This document shows positions 1-12,629 of a stretch of DNA of 64,000 bases, one piece after another. Position numbers and translations under genes: made by a program. Every line of letters begins with the position of its first letter. Position 1 is the first letter of the stretch. The stretch comes from Oasisia sp. SBJ-2009 (Eukaryota; Annelida; Polychaeta; Sabellida; Siboglinidae), in contig OZ024866.1 in NCBI GenBank assembly GCA_964017155.1, positions 23,605,730 to 23,669,729 on the forward strand. The letters run 5' to 3'. The notes beneath the pieces are model-generated. The model saw only the letters and a program-made list of their open reading frames with translations, ran no database searches and was not told where the DNA came from.

Positions 1-10
1 TTCGTAAATA

Positions 11-64
<54 letters not shown>

Positions 65-3000
65 GCAGTGTGCATATCCACATTGATTATGATAATAAAT
101 ATATATTAACTAGTCATGTAATAATAACTTAATTAATTAGTTAATAGGTGACGACTGCCTGGTAACCTCGAGGGCAACGTTTTTTGTAAAATACCAAAAT
201 GTCCATGAATATATGTTTATATAAACATGCAATTTGTAAAAGCACTTTAATTGTAGTAAGATATATAATTAATAGTTATGTACTATTAATAAATAAATCA
301 ATATTTGTATACAGACCAATACAAAAACAAAAGGTTATAATGTCCATGTTTATGAACATAATTACACATATTATGCAATGTGTAAAATCACTTTAATAGT
401 AGTTACACACCAACAGGCAGTCGTGATGTCCATATTTGTGAATCTATACATATGTCACTGTGAACTGTATACAATCACATATACGGTGGTAATAAATGCA
501 ATGTAATAAATCAGTTAATAAAAATAGCAATTAATTTGTCAATATTTAATAATTAGCATGCAACATTGATAGACATACGTGTAAGTAAATATCCTTATGT
601 CCATGATTATGAGGACAGTCGTACAATTTATACAAGCAGTAAATGCTGCCATTGATACAACGCGCAGTGAGTAACAAGGCTGCAGTTGGGGCTGCATTGA
701 GTTGCCCCAGAAAGTTTGGCCTAACATGTGATATAACCCAGCCGGATGAGTGTCATGCAACCGCTCCTACTGGCTAGGTGTCACCTATGTGTTATTTACC
801 CTACATTGGGTGTGATTTGGATTTCTTGGGTGTATGTCATGTAACTGGCCACTGATCTTTTGGCCATTGCATTAGCTACACTGTCAGTGACCTGGACGTA
901 CTGACGACATATGCTTAATCACAAACAGCTTTGTTGCCATGAGTTCTCAAGACGGTCCAATGATATAAGTGCAAACTGGACCACATTACCACACACATCT
1001 ACTTCTCGTAGACGTCCAAAGTCCAAAGGTCCAAAATCCCATTTCTGTCACTACCACAAGTACTGATTCATCACGATCCCTCCAGTATCAAACTGCACAC
1101 ATGGAGAGTGTCTGGGACGTCCTCTGTAACAGAGAACTCTCAACCACAAGTAAGGTTAAAGTCACAAAATCATTACTCTTCATGAGTCCCACGGCATGAT
1201 GCACCAGATAGGATTGATGGTTCCGTCCTTGGCCTCCAAAGGCAGGACTCCATGGAGCAGATTCTGTAATTGTTTTATCTGAAAAACTCCTTACCTCATT
1301 TAGCTTTGATCAATAGCGGCTGTAGAATATATTCTGTCACCAACTGGTGGTCATTAGAACTAGAAGGTGCCTTGACTGTAGCCGACATTGCATACTGCAC
1401 CTTGGGCAGTGCCAGCGGCTGCATAATATATGCTGTCACCAACTGGCTGTCATGAGAACTAGACGGAGTCTTGTCTGTAGCCCACATGCATTGCAGTCAT
1501 AATTGGGGTATACGTTGAACAGTAATATCATTCCGTCCCATGTACATGACTACCATATCTACATGATGGAAGACAATTCATGTCATCTTCACCTTCAGGG
1601 TCAGCCGTGAACTACGAATAACGGCCAGCAAACCAATCACACTGGCTGATTACACTGACGCGTTCACCCGTATACATATGTGTGTCCCACAATTAAAACA
1701 TCACGTGGTTGAAGCAATCTCTGCATTCCACCAATCAAAGATAATTTCAAATAAACATTTAGTAATGCATAATTAATATAACCATAAATATGTGTTCAAA
1801 ATGTGAATATGCTGCATGTAACAACACGTTAATACATTGATTATGGATGCCACGTTTATTGGTTTATTGGCACTGCCTAATGAATGGACACATATATAGC
1901 GCCACCTAGCTTGGTACATTGACATCATTTTGTGAAGCAAACAAAATACAGTGATTAAATATGTGTACACTTATTACAAGTACACACATTTCGACATGCA
2001 CTTGTGAAATATTTACTAATGTACTGTAATTATTGGTTGGAAGGCGACATAATGATAGCAGGGAGAAGAATGGTAGACAAAATATCATATGTTTAGAACA
2101 CCCAAGCTGCTACGTCTCACAGAGATACGCTGGAGTGAAGACCTATATGTATTCTTCAAATATGTTCTGTGTTCAGTGTCAAAGTTTTACTGCTGCACAG
2201 AGCTGCTGAAAAATACACATTTCTAAAATTCGTTTCTTTATTATATGTTTACTCCTGGTTGATGTCAAGTTTTGTTTTCTTTTTATAGCATCTCTCAATG
2301 TTCACGCTCTTCTTTTACAAAGATGATTACATTTATTAGACCTATTATTGTAGTGGACAAGAGGGAGATGTAGTGCGCATATCTGAGGTATGTTATTCTG
2401 TGTCATCGAGAATTCACTTCATCACATAGTGTAGTTCTGTCATCTCTGTCAACGTCTCTCATTATGTCAACTGTGTAGAGGTATTGTGATAAAACACAGC
2501 CTGATCTTACTGCTTTATCCACTCAACACCTTTCTGTAGTTGTGTTTTCAAGCCTGACCACTGTTTGCTGATTGCTACCAAGTGATTTCAAGATAGTGAT
2601 TGTTTCAGTAGATGTTCATGTCGTTAATCGGTTTCCATAGCAATTGATGTTTTCAGTGAGTTGTCTCAGTTGAAAGCCTTGCAATAGCCAACGAAGAAGG
2701 CCATTCTTAGAACAGTATTTGTTTATATAAACCTTTCGAATAATTATTCTAAGGTTGAACGTGTTTTCCCTTGTGCCTGTATTTTTGCTGAATCATGCCT
2801 GTTTACAGCCCACATATATTTATGTTTTACCTTGCATCTGAAACAGATGCAAAGCCTTTTACATTTTTTTCATAATAATTATAGGTAACGGATTGCATAT
2901 TGGTTTCTTCCAATCTTCTGGCCAATTTCCATTTATCCATTTTTTCTCACCTAGAGTAGAACTCCTAGTATAAGACCACCCTTCAAATCGGAGTTGATGT
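1..3000. repeat. Diverged copies of blocks T (right part) and W
   Basis: 1-1200 is the diverged equivalent of 22125-23340 and 41192-42407, including the TA tract at 14-62. 1290-1490 has an imperfect internal tandem repeat around AGCGGCTG-A and TGTCACCAACTGG. 1860-2100 is a dispersed repeat copy. 2100-2950 is the diverged equivalent of 32760-33750. No LRR exon recognised. Confidence 0.65.
2403..2775 (-). pseudogene. Decayed copy of the minus-strand ORF family
   Basis: Reads RKVYINKYCSKNGLLRWLLQ, then a TGA where the 33-kb copy has arginine in TTRTSTE, a second TGA after TTTERC, and then LSQYLYTVDIMRDVDRDDR to the shared stop. Confidence 0.4.
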
Positions 3001-3003
3001 TTT
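2951..3003. mobile_element. Left-end remnant of the Tigger-like element
   Basis: GAGTAGAACTCCTAGTATAA and the next 30 bases match the left end of the elements at 33751 and 52205. The sequence then jumps directly into block X (TTTTTACCAACG), so the rest of the element is deleted. Confidence 0.55.
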
Positions 3004-6000
3004 GCGTTTTTACCAACGCTATAATGGAGTTGAAAGATTTAGTGAATGGAAGGGGCATCAGTGTATGTTCGTACTTTGACACTAGCAGACGCACTCTAAA
3101 TATCGAGACCACAGCCTCCGAAACACAGTACAAGTGGTCAGTTTCTTGTCAGAAGTCGGAATTCATTTTTCCAGTCTACCAGCTCATTGAGATTTCCGTC
3201 CAAGTGAATCAACATTGGAACGATACCACAACATCAAAGGAAGCCATACACCAAATTACATGAAAGCATGAGAAAACGTTGCCCGGAATAGAACTTTCCT
3301 TATCCCAAAGACACGTTGTTTGCAACATGAAATGCTCATAAGCCGCCGCTGCATGCAATTTTATATTTACACTAGGTGGCTGCAACAGGGTTGCAAGCAA
3401 CGGTTCCTCACGCTGCATTTACCCGCATTGAATAGTGTAAATCTGCCTCTAGGGACACCCGTAACTTGTGGTCATTTTATCTCATTTATTACAGTGAAGG
3501 TGGGAATGTAATTATTCCAATTCCGACAATGATGTCGGGAGATGGAGGCCTGTTGTCAACCTATTAATTCTCAAGACTCTCAAGTAATTCCCCATTTCAC
3601 TATTGTGACAATAAACAATCATTCTTGAGTCTAGTATCTATGATGAGAGGGTTTTGTCCAATGGGCTAATGTCATCAGGGGTATATATATTTTCACTTTA
3701 ATAGGGTTTTTTCCGCATACCCATAGACAAAAAACAAATGTTTTATTTGTTTCTTTCACACTAAAACAATAAGATGTTATTATATGTATTATCTCAGGTT
3801 TAAGTCACAAAACCATTACTCTCCTTGAGTACAATCTGGGCTAAGACACACCAGGTACGATTTATGGCTGCATCCCTACCGTACACAGACAGGTCTCTGT
3901 GGAACAGATCCTATCATGTTGTTATCTGAAGGATCTCTCAATCCTGATCTCATCTAGCTATGACCAATAGCGGCTGCAGAGTACATGCTGTCACCAACAG
4001 AAGGCCATGATATTGAGCCATGTCTGTAGCCCACCATCCATTCATCTACATTATCCACCTCGTGAAGTGCCACAGTTAGGATCAGCTATGTCCATATTAG
4101 GCAATACTATCTACCGCCTGGTATATTTTATAATTAAAATCTTGAAGAAAAAAACATAATAAGTAAAAGCACAGCCACGTGAATTGTGCCTGATGAAGTT
4201 ACAATGGCGGTATTTCTGGAGTCAACAAACTCAGGAAATTCCGACATGAATTAATCAGAAAGTCCATGGTAGTCAAAATGGGGCTAGACTGATCGTTAAT
4301 GTCATTCCGTCCAATGTTCACGACTACAACACCTGTGTGATCATCAGCGAGCAATCCAGCCAGACTTGCTGACTGCACCTACGCGTTCACTCAATAACCA
4401 TGACTATATCCCACAATTAAAACTCTTTACAAGTATGTAGCAATTTCTGAATTCACCGTTGACATTGTTAAGTTCGGCTGAACTTGGTGGACAAAATAGC
4501 ATATAATAAAGGACCTGTTCAGACATGATAAAATACTCAACTCGACACAAGACTGGCAGAGATAAACATTAGTAATAAAAAGCTTTATTTAGACACTAAA
4601 ATCTAAACTAAAAACTATATTCAGTAGTATTGACAAAAATAGTTAAAAAAGGAAAATGAACTGCAAACGATAGATAGTACTGTGCTATTGCAGTATATTC
4701 CCATTTAGTTTGTGTTGAAGATATCCTGTATACAGTTTACTGTCATAGATATTGGACGACCGAACAACAACACATATCAATAAAAATAGCCTCTGCAATT
4801 AACAACAATAAGTGTTGAACTATTTTGAGTGTTAGGACACAGAGTGTACAGTATTTGTTGTTATTATTCTGTTGAGGGTGTACTCTCTTTGATGTTATTA
4901 CTCCGTTTAGGGTGTACTGTCTTTATTGCTGTTTACTCGGCTTAAGGTCATTGTCGATATCTACAACATTTGACAGTTATGACTTGTTATTAATTAATGA
5001 TGACCATAAATATTTCATCAAAATGTAAATATGCTTCATATGACTACAGGCTAAAATGCATGGTGAATGCTACCACTTCGATTGGTTTGAAGCACCACCT
5101 AGAAAATGGACACAGATGTCGCAGCCTAGCGTGGTACAGTGACATTATTTTAGGAACCAAACAAAATGCAGTGATTAAACAGGTGTACGCTTACAAAAAC
5201 ACATATTTTGACATATTTTCTCTGATCAAAGATTTGTCAGCGTTCTGTCCGTTAGTTGTCGGAAGACGACACAATGAGAGCAGGGAGATGAACGGTTGAC
5301 ACGATAGCATATTTTGAGAACATCAAAACTGCTATGTCTCACACAGATATGCTGAAATGAAAACGTGTAATATTATGAATATCTTAACAACTCAGACAAA
5401 TTCCCCTCAGTGTATCACTTTTTGAAACTTTTGTGTTTGTATTCTTCAAATGTTTTCTGTGTTCAGTGTCAACGTTTTGCTCCTGCACAGATCTGCTGGA
5501 AAGATACAAGTTTCTAAATTTCGTTTATTTGTTATGTTTTGACTCCTGGTTGATTTCAAGTTTCTTTTCTTTTCATAGCATCCCTCAATGTTCCCGGTCT
5601 ACATTTACAGACACAATTATATTTCTGAGACCGATTATTTTAATGGACAGGATGGAGGTGTAGTGCGCATATCGTAGGTTTGTTATTATTTGTCATCGAA
5701 TATGCATTTCATCACTTCTAGTAGTTCGGTCATCTGTTTCTACATCTCTCATTATGTCAACTGTGTAGAGGCATTGTGATAAAATACAGCCTGGTCTTAC
5801 TGTTATATCCACTCAAACATTTGTGTAGTTTTGTTTTCCGGCCTGACCACTGTTTGTTGATTGCTATGAAGTGATTTCAAGAAGGCGATATTTTCAGTAG
5901 ACGTTCATGTCCTTAATGGGTTTCCATAGCATTTGATGTTTTCAGTGAGTTGTCTCAGTTGAAGGCCTTGGAATAGCCATTGACGAAGCACATTGTTACA

Positions 6001-6700
6001 TCAGTATTTATTTATATAAACTTTCAGAAAACAAATTCTCAGGTAGAACATGTCTTCACTTATGCCTGTATCTTCCTGAATCATGCCTGTGTACTGCCCA
6101 CACCTATTTCCTTTTTGCCTTGCATCTGTTTCATTTTACATTCTTTTCATACTTATTATCAGCAAAGTCTTACTTGAATGGTTAATGACTGATACAGTTG
6201 TGCAGTTGGAATACAACTGATGGTGTCCTTTCTTAGGTAATGGAAATTGGCCAATTTCCTCTCATCCATATTTTCTCACATAGTGAATTATATACGTCTA
6301 TTCCTCCATTTTTGACCATGTACTCAGGATAACATGGACTAATATTATTTAATCTATTAATGTTGTCTGGGAAGCATTTGTGACATGCCATATATATGTC
6401 TGCTGCTCACTCACTATGTACCCGACAGGCTACAAGATGTTCCTCACCACCCCACCAGTGAAGCAGGACATTCCCTGCCTACTGTGGGCTATTCGCCTGA
6501 TTGTTCCCTGATAGCAGTGTCGGGGATTTGTTAATATCCCAGTAGATCCCTGTTAAACTGGACAGTTGCTTCTCTGCATGTTTCATAATCTTAACTAACC
6601 TTTAATAACTATTACCCTATTTGTAGCCGTAAACCTAACTAGCCCTAATTTAACCTAAATCTAACAAAATTTAATCCTATCCCTACTGTTGGCTGTTTTG
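3004..6700. repeat. Block X, dispersed repeats and decayed ORF
   Basis: 3004-4140 is block X. 4140-5000 has a short TTGTTGTTATTAC minisatellite (4840-4940). 5000-5310 is another dispersed repeat copy (GCACCACCTAGAAAATGGAC). 5400-6260 is a diverged block W with the decayed minus-strand frame. 6400-6590 contains the GTGAAGCAGGACATTCCCTG segment shared with 46119. No gene. Confidence 0.6.
5693..6070 (-). pseudogene. Most decayed copy of the minus-strand ORF family
   Basis: Same alignment as the other copies, with stops after VYINKY and before TSTE and a one-base deletion near the middle, yet LYTVDIMRDVETDDRTTR is still readable up to the shared stop codon. Confidence 0.4.
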
Positions 6701-6714
6701 TTATTAATGTGCTT

Positions 6715-8213
6715 ATAGTTTATTGTCTTGGTTTTTATTAATGTGCATAGAGTGTACTGTCGTTGTTGTTATTACTCTGCTTAGAGTGTTCTGTCTTTGT
6801 TGTTATTTACTATGTTGCGAGTGTACTATCTGTGTTGTTATTACTCGGTTTAGGTTGTACTGTCTTTGTTGTTATTACTCTGTTTAGAGTGTACTGTCTT
6901 TGTTTTTGTTTACTCTGTTTAAGGTGTATTGTCTTTGTTGTTAATACTATGTTGAGGTTGTACTGGCTATGTTATTATTACTCTGTTTAGAGTGTAATGG
7001 CTATGTTATTTTTATTTTTATTAGGGTGGCATACACCGAGCCCACATGTGGGGTATTGAGTCGTCTCTAGACTCTGTTTTTGAGGCTGTTACTCATACAA
7101 AATTCCTATGTTGTATCTATTCCCAATCAGGTGGTTGTTCCTAATAGCTCACGTTCTGCTTCAGCACAGATTAAAACTACACTGCAACATCAGCTTTTTG
7201 CTTGATTTATATATGCAACACCATGCTTTTGATGTTACTATTCATGTTTTGACGGGTTTATTTGCCATGATGTTTTCCATTAATGCATGCTTTCCCATAA
7301 TGCATGTATGTTCTTTCTGTATAATGTTATGAGACACAATTGTATTGGTATACATTCATGCATCTGATATGCAAGGCTTTTAGTTAAGCTTATATGCTGA
7401 TCGTATATCAAAACAGTGTATGTCAATCACTGTATAATCAGAAAAGCACTCACCTAAGCAATCCAGTTTAAAATATATGGTCTTTTTGCTCCTTATTTAT
7501 TCATCAGATCTTCAGCCATCTAAAGATATTTCTATCTGTCCAAAATGGATGTTACCCTTCTACATCAAGCTACATCAGATAGCTGTATGGACTCATCATA
7601 ACCACACGTGATTGGCAGACACCGGGCCTGCATGTCGGGTTTGGAGTCGTCTCTAGACTCTTCTGTTTTTTTGGCCCTTTCACATGCAAAATTCCTATGT
7701 TGGGTCTATTCCCAACCAGGTGGATGTTCCTCAAAACTCACGTTTTGCTCCAGCACATATTAAAACTGCACTGCAACATAAACCAACTACACTCATTCAT
7801 TCTTGGACTTGCAACCCTTTCTGACCACTAGATGGTGTTTATGTTATGGTCGATAAGAAAGGTGATATAAATTGTGATTATCCATGTCACTCCATGTCAC
7901 TTTTATAGAATGTGTTGATTGTTTTATTTTATTAATGCATCCTTGTTTGTTGTGTTATGCTTTTTTCCATGTTCATTGTATTGTTTATATTGTTCATGCA
8001 TTTTGGTAGCAACTATGTTCGTTAAACATTCGGAAGTACCGTATTATTTTGATCACCCAGATCAGTTTGTAAGAACTCCGTCCGTCTCGGCTTAACTCTG
8101 CTGATAGATACAGTATCATATCAATGAGAGAGTGACGGACGTGTTGCTGAAGACTAATCATTGTAGCACTGTTGCACACAACTAACTCCATCAACGCATG
8201 TCTCATGTTGCAG
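6715..8213. repeat. Minisatellite and two SINE-like repeats before exon 1
   Basis: 6715-7015 holds six to seven imperfect units of GTACTGTCTTTGTTGTTATT-type. 7020-7200 and 7610-7850 are two copies of one dispersed repeat (AGTCGTCTCTAGACTCT, then CAGGTGGATGTTCCT, then TTAAAACTGCACTGCAACA) whose 3' part is also at 31950 and 50770. 7950-8213 resembles the upstream flank of the A1 exons. No gene. Confidence 0.6.
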
Positions 8214-8297
8214 TTTGCTCAACTGTAGAGTTGGAACTGATGGGATGATGGCACTAGCCACAGCACTCTCCCATTGTCCAAAAGTTGAAGAACTCCG
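8214..8297 (+). CDS. LRR exon 1, type A (28 residues)
   Basis: An 84-bp exon lies between an acceptor (ATGTTGCAG) and a GTGAGC donor, phase 2 on both sides. It reads LLNCRVGTDGMMALATAL and then a SHCPKVEEL segment, a complete ribonuclease-inhibitor-type LRR of the LxxC form. It enters in mid-codon, so at least one earlier coding exon must exist upstream of it. It differs from the A1 and A2 families later in the window and is the most upstream LRR exon I can find. Decayed A and B exons follow it before the next intact exon. Confidence 0.85.
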
Positions 8298-8402
8298 GTG
8301 AGCTCACATTGTATAATTAGTATAATATCAATTAAATTCATTGATGTACCATTTGTTGAAATCGTAAATTTGTACATAGTTTGTTTTACCATTACCACTA
8401 TG

Positions 8403-8474
8403 ATTGAAGCAGATGGGACGATGGCAATAGCCACAACACTTTCCCACTGCCCAACGGTTCAACAGCTGAATTAA
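8403..8474 (+). pseudogene. Decayed type A LRR exon
   Basis: The stretch still reads ADGTMAIATTLSHCP and QQL in one frame, clearly the second half of a type A LRR. However, the LxxC start is gone, there is no AG acceptor in register, and the frame meets TAA at 8472-8474 where a donor should be. It lies in the intron between exons 1 and 2. Confidence 0.7.
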
Positions 8475-8729
8475 TCTGAAGTTATATATTTAATAATTGT
8501 ACACTGATCGATTGATTAAGGTACCATTTGTTGTTATGTTACGTGTGTTCAGATTAATTAGATTAACAGTACCATGATGTTTGCTGTGTAGATCCATTTT
8601 GATATTAGATATGTAAGTTATTGTTTTATAATGCCTTGATGGTATGTTATGAATTGCAATATTATTGTATGTAAAGTACTAATACTTGTTATTACTAGAA
8701 CCATGCATGACAACAGTCCAAATGTAGAG

Positions 8730-8816
8730 GTTGCAAGACAAAGGACGCACTGATCACCCGGCCACCACAGCTCTTGCACAAAGTTCTCGCACATTCGATT
8801 CTCTTTGTAATATTAA
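8730..8816 (+). pseudogene. Decayed type B LRR exon
   Basis: After a weak acceptor-like TAGAG the frame reads LQDKGRTDHPATTALAQS, which lines up with the type B pattern (L-x-x-N-x-L-x-D-P, then ALAQ). The LxxN asparagine and the M-x-x-L end are degraded, and there is no GTGAGT donor at the expected distance. Together with the decayed A exon just upstream it looks like a dead A/B pair inside intron 1. Confidence 0.5.
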
Positions 8817-8859
8817 TTCTTATTATTTTAGCATTAACGAAGTCACTTAACATTTTCAG

Positions 8860-8946
8860 GATGTCGAACAATTCACTCAGCAATCCCGAGGCAGGCAGAG
8901 CTCTCGCACACGCGGTCCAGCAAATGACATCTTTGCGGATCTTGAC
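8860..8946 (+). CDS. LRR exon 2, type B (29 residues)
   Basis: An 87-bp exon with acceptor CATTTTCAG and donor GTGAGTA, phase 2 on both sides. It reads MSNNSLSNPEAGRALAHAV and then QQMTSLRIL, the LxxN form with the NPEA-x-RALA core shared by the B2 exons further on. It is intact and joins in frame to exon 1 (codon CGG) and to the A2 exon at 12223 (codon ACC). Confidence 0.85.
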
Positions 8947-10409
8947 GTGAGTACATCCTCAACAGTTCATTTTGACTGGTACACCTCAATTAATATAGTA
9001 TGTCCATCATGTTTAACAAAGAATGCGCGCGTGTGTGTGTGGGCGTATATCAAGGCTGTTTTTTTAATGTGATCCTTATGTTGAAAACGCAGGATGTGTT
9101 CGAAAATATGCGATGTTTATACCTTGCTAATGCCACCGTGCTTTCATTGTACGCCATGTTGTGAGTTTGGAATAGAATCGCCAAACTCTCCTATTACTGC
9201 TTGCGTAGAAGGCATCCCTGTATTTTCGAGAAATCAAAATAAATGCGAGCTCTATTCGACCAAATATCTCCTTATTTGGCGTTCGAAGTTGTGACACGTC
9301 AGCATCGAGGAGTTCCGATCTGCGCGTGACCTGCGATGACCTGGATAATTCCATGTCGTGCATTGCACCTAATTATATATTAGACTGTTTCCAATGTGTT
9401 GTCTTCACATAAGACGTGATTTAAATAACTCCAATTCAGGTAATTGTTCAGTTTGTTGTCACCTCTGTGGTGTCTGTGAGCATTAACTCACTTTCGGACT
9501 TGATTGCAATTAGTTAACCAGCATTGCCATTCTGAGGTGACACAGAAAAGCATGCGAAACAATAGCCAGCCAGAAAAAAATCAAATATCCACACCCAGTT
9601 GGGTAAATTATGTAGAATTGTTTTGTTTTGGGGTTCATTGAAAACAGTGAAATATTTTGTTCTGTCTGCCGCCATTTTGTAAATAATATATTTTGACTGC
9701 TTTTTGTTATACTACTGCTTGATATCTGCCTTATCAGGGAAGGAAAACCAAGATATCTAGTCCGCAATCCGCGTCCACCAGGTGTCCCGTCATTATAACG
9801 ACACGCATAGCAGCTAGTTAAAGGTTCTCTCCTATTTGCTCTGCTTGTACCACCCTGTTTCCCTAATCCGCAGAGCACTGATGTCACCGCTCTTCAACTA
9901 ACAACAACTTCCCAGGTCACCGAACAGTGACACGTATGCCTAGATATTCTGAGCATTCCATTTTGAGGAGAAAATAGACTAAAAATCCCTGATGAGCTGT
10001 TCTATTGCTACCTGCATTCACACACTTTAGCTATGACAGTCAAAAATTCAGAAATAGTATTGCTTTAAAATATATATCTTTAAATTAAATAATATATATA
10101 TATATAATAAGTAAATATAAATTAATATTGATTTAAAACACATTCTTGTCTAATTACTTTGTTAATCCTAATACAATCATAAAATAGTATAAACATTAAC
10201 GATATAATTAGCATTCATTGGTAATCTTAAAAACTTGATAATTATATAGGATCGGATTTAGGTTTTATTGATGAATTGTGTTCACTGTTGAAATGGGGAT
10301 AACGCTCCTCTCAGCTTTCTTAGCCATAAAGGCCCTGAGTCTCCTGCGTGATGATAGCATATTATAATATTGAGACAGGATGTGACACAAGTCACGCACC
10401 ATTTATATA
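8947..10409. other. Intronic sequence, no gene seen
   Basis: This is the intron after exon 2. It holds a short TG run near 9030 and an AT-rich end. A short minus-strand frame starting at 9675 begins MAADRTKYF but runs only about 53 codons and has no family I recognise. The part from about 10250 resembles the 18170-18318 block (the GAGACAGGATGTGACACAA stretch), and that similarity stops at about 10409, where a broken LRR exon begins. Confidence 0.5.
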
Positions 10410-10415
10410 ACCTAT

Positions 10416-10497
10416 AATCCAATGCACTGGATGATCTAGAGGTCGCCAACGCTCTAGCACAATCGATCGAGCATATGACGCATTTACAGAACTTGGA
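10416..10497 (+). pseudogene. Type B (B1) LRR exon without acceptor
   Basis: From about 10416 the sequence matches the B1 exons at 25338 and 44402, reading NALDDLEVANALAQSI and then EHMTHLQNL, with an intact GTGAGTA donor. The first bases and the intron acceptor have been replaced by sequence from another repeat block (TATATAACCTATAATCC). The LRR frame now has an in-frame TAA two codons before the first LRR residues. It cannot be spliced in as it stands; skipping it keeps the gene in frame. Confidence 0.8.
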
Positions 10498-12222
10498 GTG
10501 AGTACATCACCAACATAGTTCATATTGATTGGTATACTGCAATTAATATTGTGTGGTTACTAATTTTAATTGTGCTTATGTGAAGGACGTTTTCATGTTG
10601 GTAGATTTATGATTTTTACCACACAAATAATACTATTTTAATTATGTGTAGAGTAACACAGAAAAGACACACAATACCAGAGGAGATAACAAATTAAATA
10701 ATGTATTGTTCATTTGTGCACTCAATGAAACTAACTGATATCACTCTCCATGCACCATGCCGCTTTCTGATAGCTCCCATATATCAGACACCAGTTAGGG
10801 TCTATCATTCATATTTTGCATGGATCTTTCTTGGGGTATTGTCAATTAATAAAATTAATAAATATTGGATTGACTCATTTTAGAAGGCTCCCCTTCTAGA
10901 GTCCAAGGATCCCAGAAGTAGTACAATTTCAAAGTTTGCGTATTTGTTTTGAAAACATGTAATGTAACTATTTCCTAATTTTGGGTCATTTTAAAGCCAC
11001 CTACGGTAGTGTTGCTTTTCCTCTATTTTTGCATCTCATGGTGTTTTCATTCTCAAAAAAGAAATTTGAACTTGAATTATATGTTGTAATGGCATATCAG
11101 GGCCTCCAGAAAAAAGGAAATTATAAATAGTTTGCCAGCTTATGCCGCCTGGACTTGTAGCTGCTCTAAGCACACAACAACCTGCTGTTATTTGTGTACA
11201 TGTATTCGGCGACTAGCAACAAGCCCTCACCACAACACCAGTGAAGCAGGACGACAACTGCCTCCTATTGGTGCATGGGGCACCTTGACTAACCCGTTGT
11301 GTAATCGCTTTCAGGGAAGCAGTGGCATGGACTGTGTCAGTAGGTTAAACAGGATTGCATGTTTTAAGCTACACGTGTTTATCTTAAAAACTGCTGATTT
11401 ATTTGTAATTGCAAGTTGTATTTATTTTTATGTTGGCTTTATTATCTTTAAAATGGTGTTCCTGTGTTGTTTTCTCATTCAAAATGTATTGTCACTTGTA
11501 AGTGACAAACAGTAAATTAATATTATAGACAACCATCAAGTGAACATTCTTTCACTCGAGTGTTGATACTGTCTGCTGCATCCACACAATTTGGCTGTGT
11601 CTGGTAATCTCGTATGAATAAACAGTTATTGTCAAATACGTGATTACAGTGAAGAGCTGAGGCGCCGACTATGATACACCAAAACACACTCATAATTACC
11701 AACTCGTTACATAGTAGAGCTTCGTGACCCATTTTTTTTGTCATTTGGGCAAAAGACCGAAAGGACTTATAGTATAACTTTTTGTCTGCTGTGCGGCTTT
11801 AACTTCCATATGTCAGGTACTGTTGAGAATTTATGTTTTTAATTTGGCATAGGCGTTTCTTAGGACACTGCTACCATGTTCGATAAATGTTTTTTATCAG
11901 TTTGGATCGTTCCGAAGTCCCCAAAACTAGTAAAACTAAACGGTTTTCCATTTACCTAAGAACAAATAGGTATCTGTTCTCTAATTTTGCATAGACCTAT
12001 ATGAGGGTACACAGGTAGTATGCAAGAAGTTTGTGAATGATTGAATGTTTCTAAGTGCACCTTTCTAAGTGTTCCTCCGGTCGAGGAATGTGTGTGAGTG
12101 ACGTATGCGCGCGTGTATGCATGTTTCGTTCTGCTGCTATAGCAGCTGTGTGATGCTGTCTATTGGGTAACCAGAACGGATCTTCCATGAAGATGAATGT
12201 TATTGTATGTCTTGTATTGTAG
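10498..12222. repeat. Intronic duplicated blocks V and P (first copies)
   Basis: 10498-11694 is a diverged copy of 25425-26693 and of 44489-44975 (block V). It includes a 60-codon open frame at 10701 and a dispersed segment near 11230-11340 (CCAGTGAAGCAGGAC). 11695-12222 is a copy of 15022-15683 and 26694-27355 (block P), which always lies directly before an A2 LRR exon. I see no gene of its own. Confidence 0.7.
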
Positions 12223-12306
12223 CTTAGAATCATGTGCTGTTGGATCTGATGGGATGGTGTCACTGGCCACAGCACTTTCTCATTGCCCAAAGGTTGAAGT
12301 ACTGTG
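12223..12306 (+). CDS. LRR exon 3, type A (A2 family)
   Basis: An 84-bp exon after TGTATTGTAG, with donor GTGAGC. It reads LESCAVGSDGMVSLATAL followed by SHCPKVEVLW across the junction. It differs from the A2 exon at 15684 only by silent or junction third-base changes, although the following introns differ at roughly 9 percent of sites by my count. That pattern means the protein sequence has been held in both copies. Confidence 0.9.
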
Positions 12307-12542
12307 GTGAGCAAAATGTGTATTATATAATGTAATTGTTTACATATCAATGTACCACTATGTATAGTTTATTATAACAATAATGATCATTCTTCAATAT
12401 TTATTTTTGCAATGTGGTATTTCAGATATTGTTTACTTTTACATTTATAGTGTGGAGCAAATTAGATTTATGTTTTCTGTCACGTATTAAGCCTTGCAAT
12501 TCCGTTGATTTGCTATTAATAATAAATAATCCAAATGCACAG

Positions 12543-12629
12543 GTTGAAAGACACTTCACTAAGAAACCCGGAAGCAGCAAGAGCCCTCGCAATCGCCATT
12601 CAGCAGATGACGTGTTTGAAGAAATTGAT
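12543..12629 (+). CDS. LRR exon 4, type B (B2 family)
   Basis: An 87-bp exon after AATGCACAG, with donor GTGAGTA. It reads LKDTSLRNPEAARALAIAI and then QQMTCLKKL. The two base differences from the B2 exon at 16004 (ACT/ACC and GCC/GCA) are both silent. Read-through into the intron would stop after about 27 codons. Confidence 0.9.

Noticed and set aside
6600..6680. Telomere-like AACCTAA or CCCTAA words here and near 34370, 52830 and 54750
   Set aside because: Only scattered, irregular words with no tandem array, so not an interstitial telomere.
1..8213. A NACHT, CARD, death or TIR domain that would make the gene a proven NLR
   Set aside because: I searched by eye for P-loop and death-fold-like splice-bounded frames and found none. 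NLR identity rests on the LRR type alone.
9094..9163. A splice-bounded stretch from GATGTGTTCGAAAATATGCG to a GTGAGT-like site
   Set aside because: About 70 bp, not a multiple of three, and no LRR signature.
9517..9675. Minus-strand frame starting MAADRTKYF in good start context
   Set aside because: Only about 53 codons, single copy, with no recognised family and no clear splice partner. Kept only as a note.
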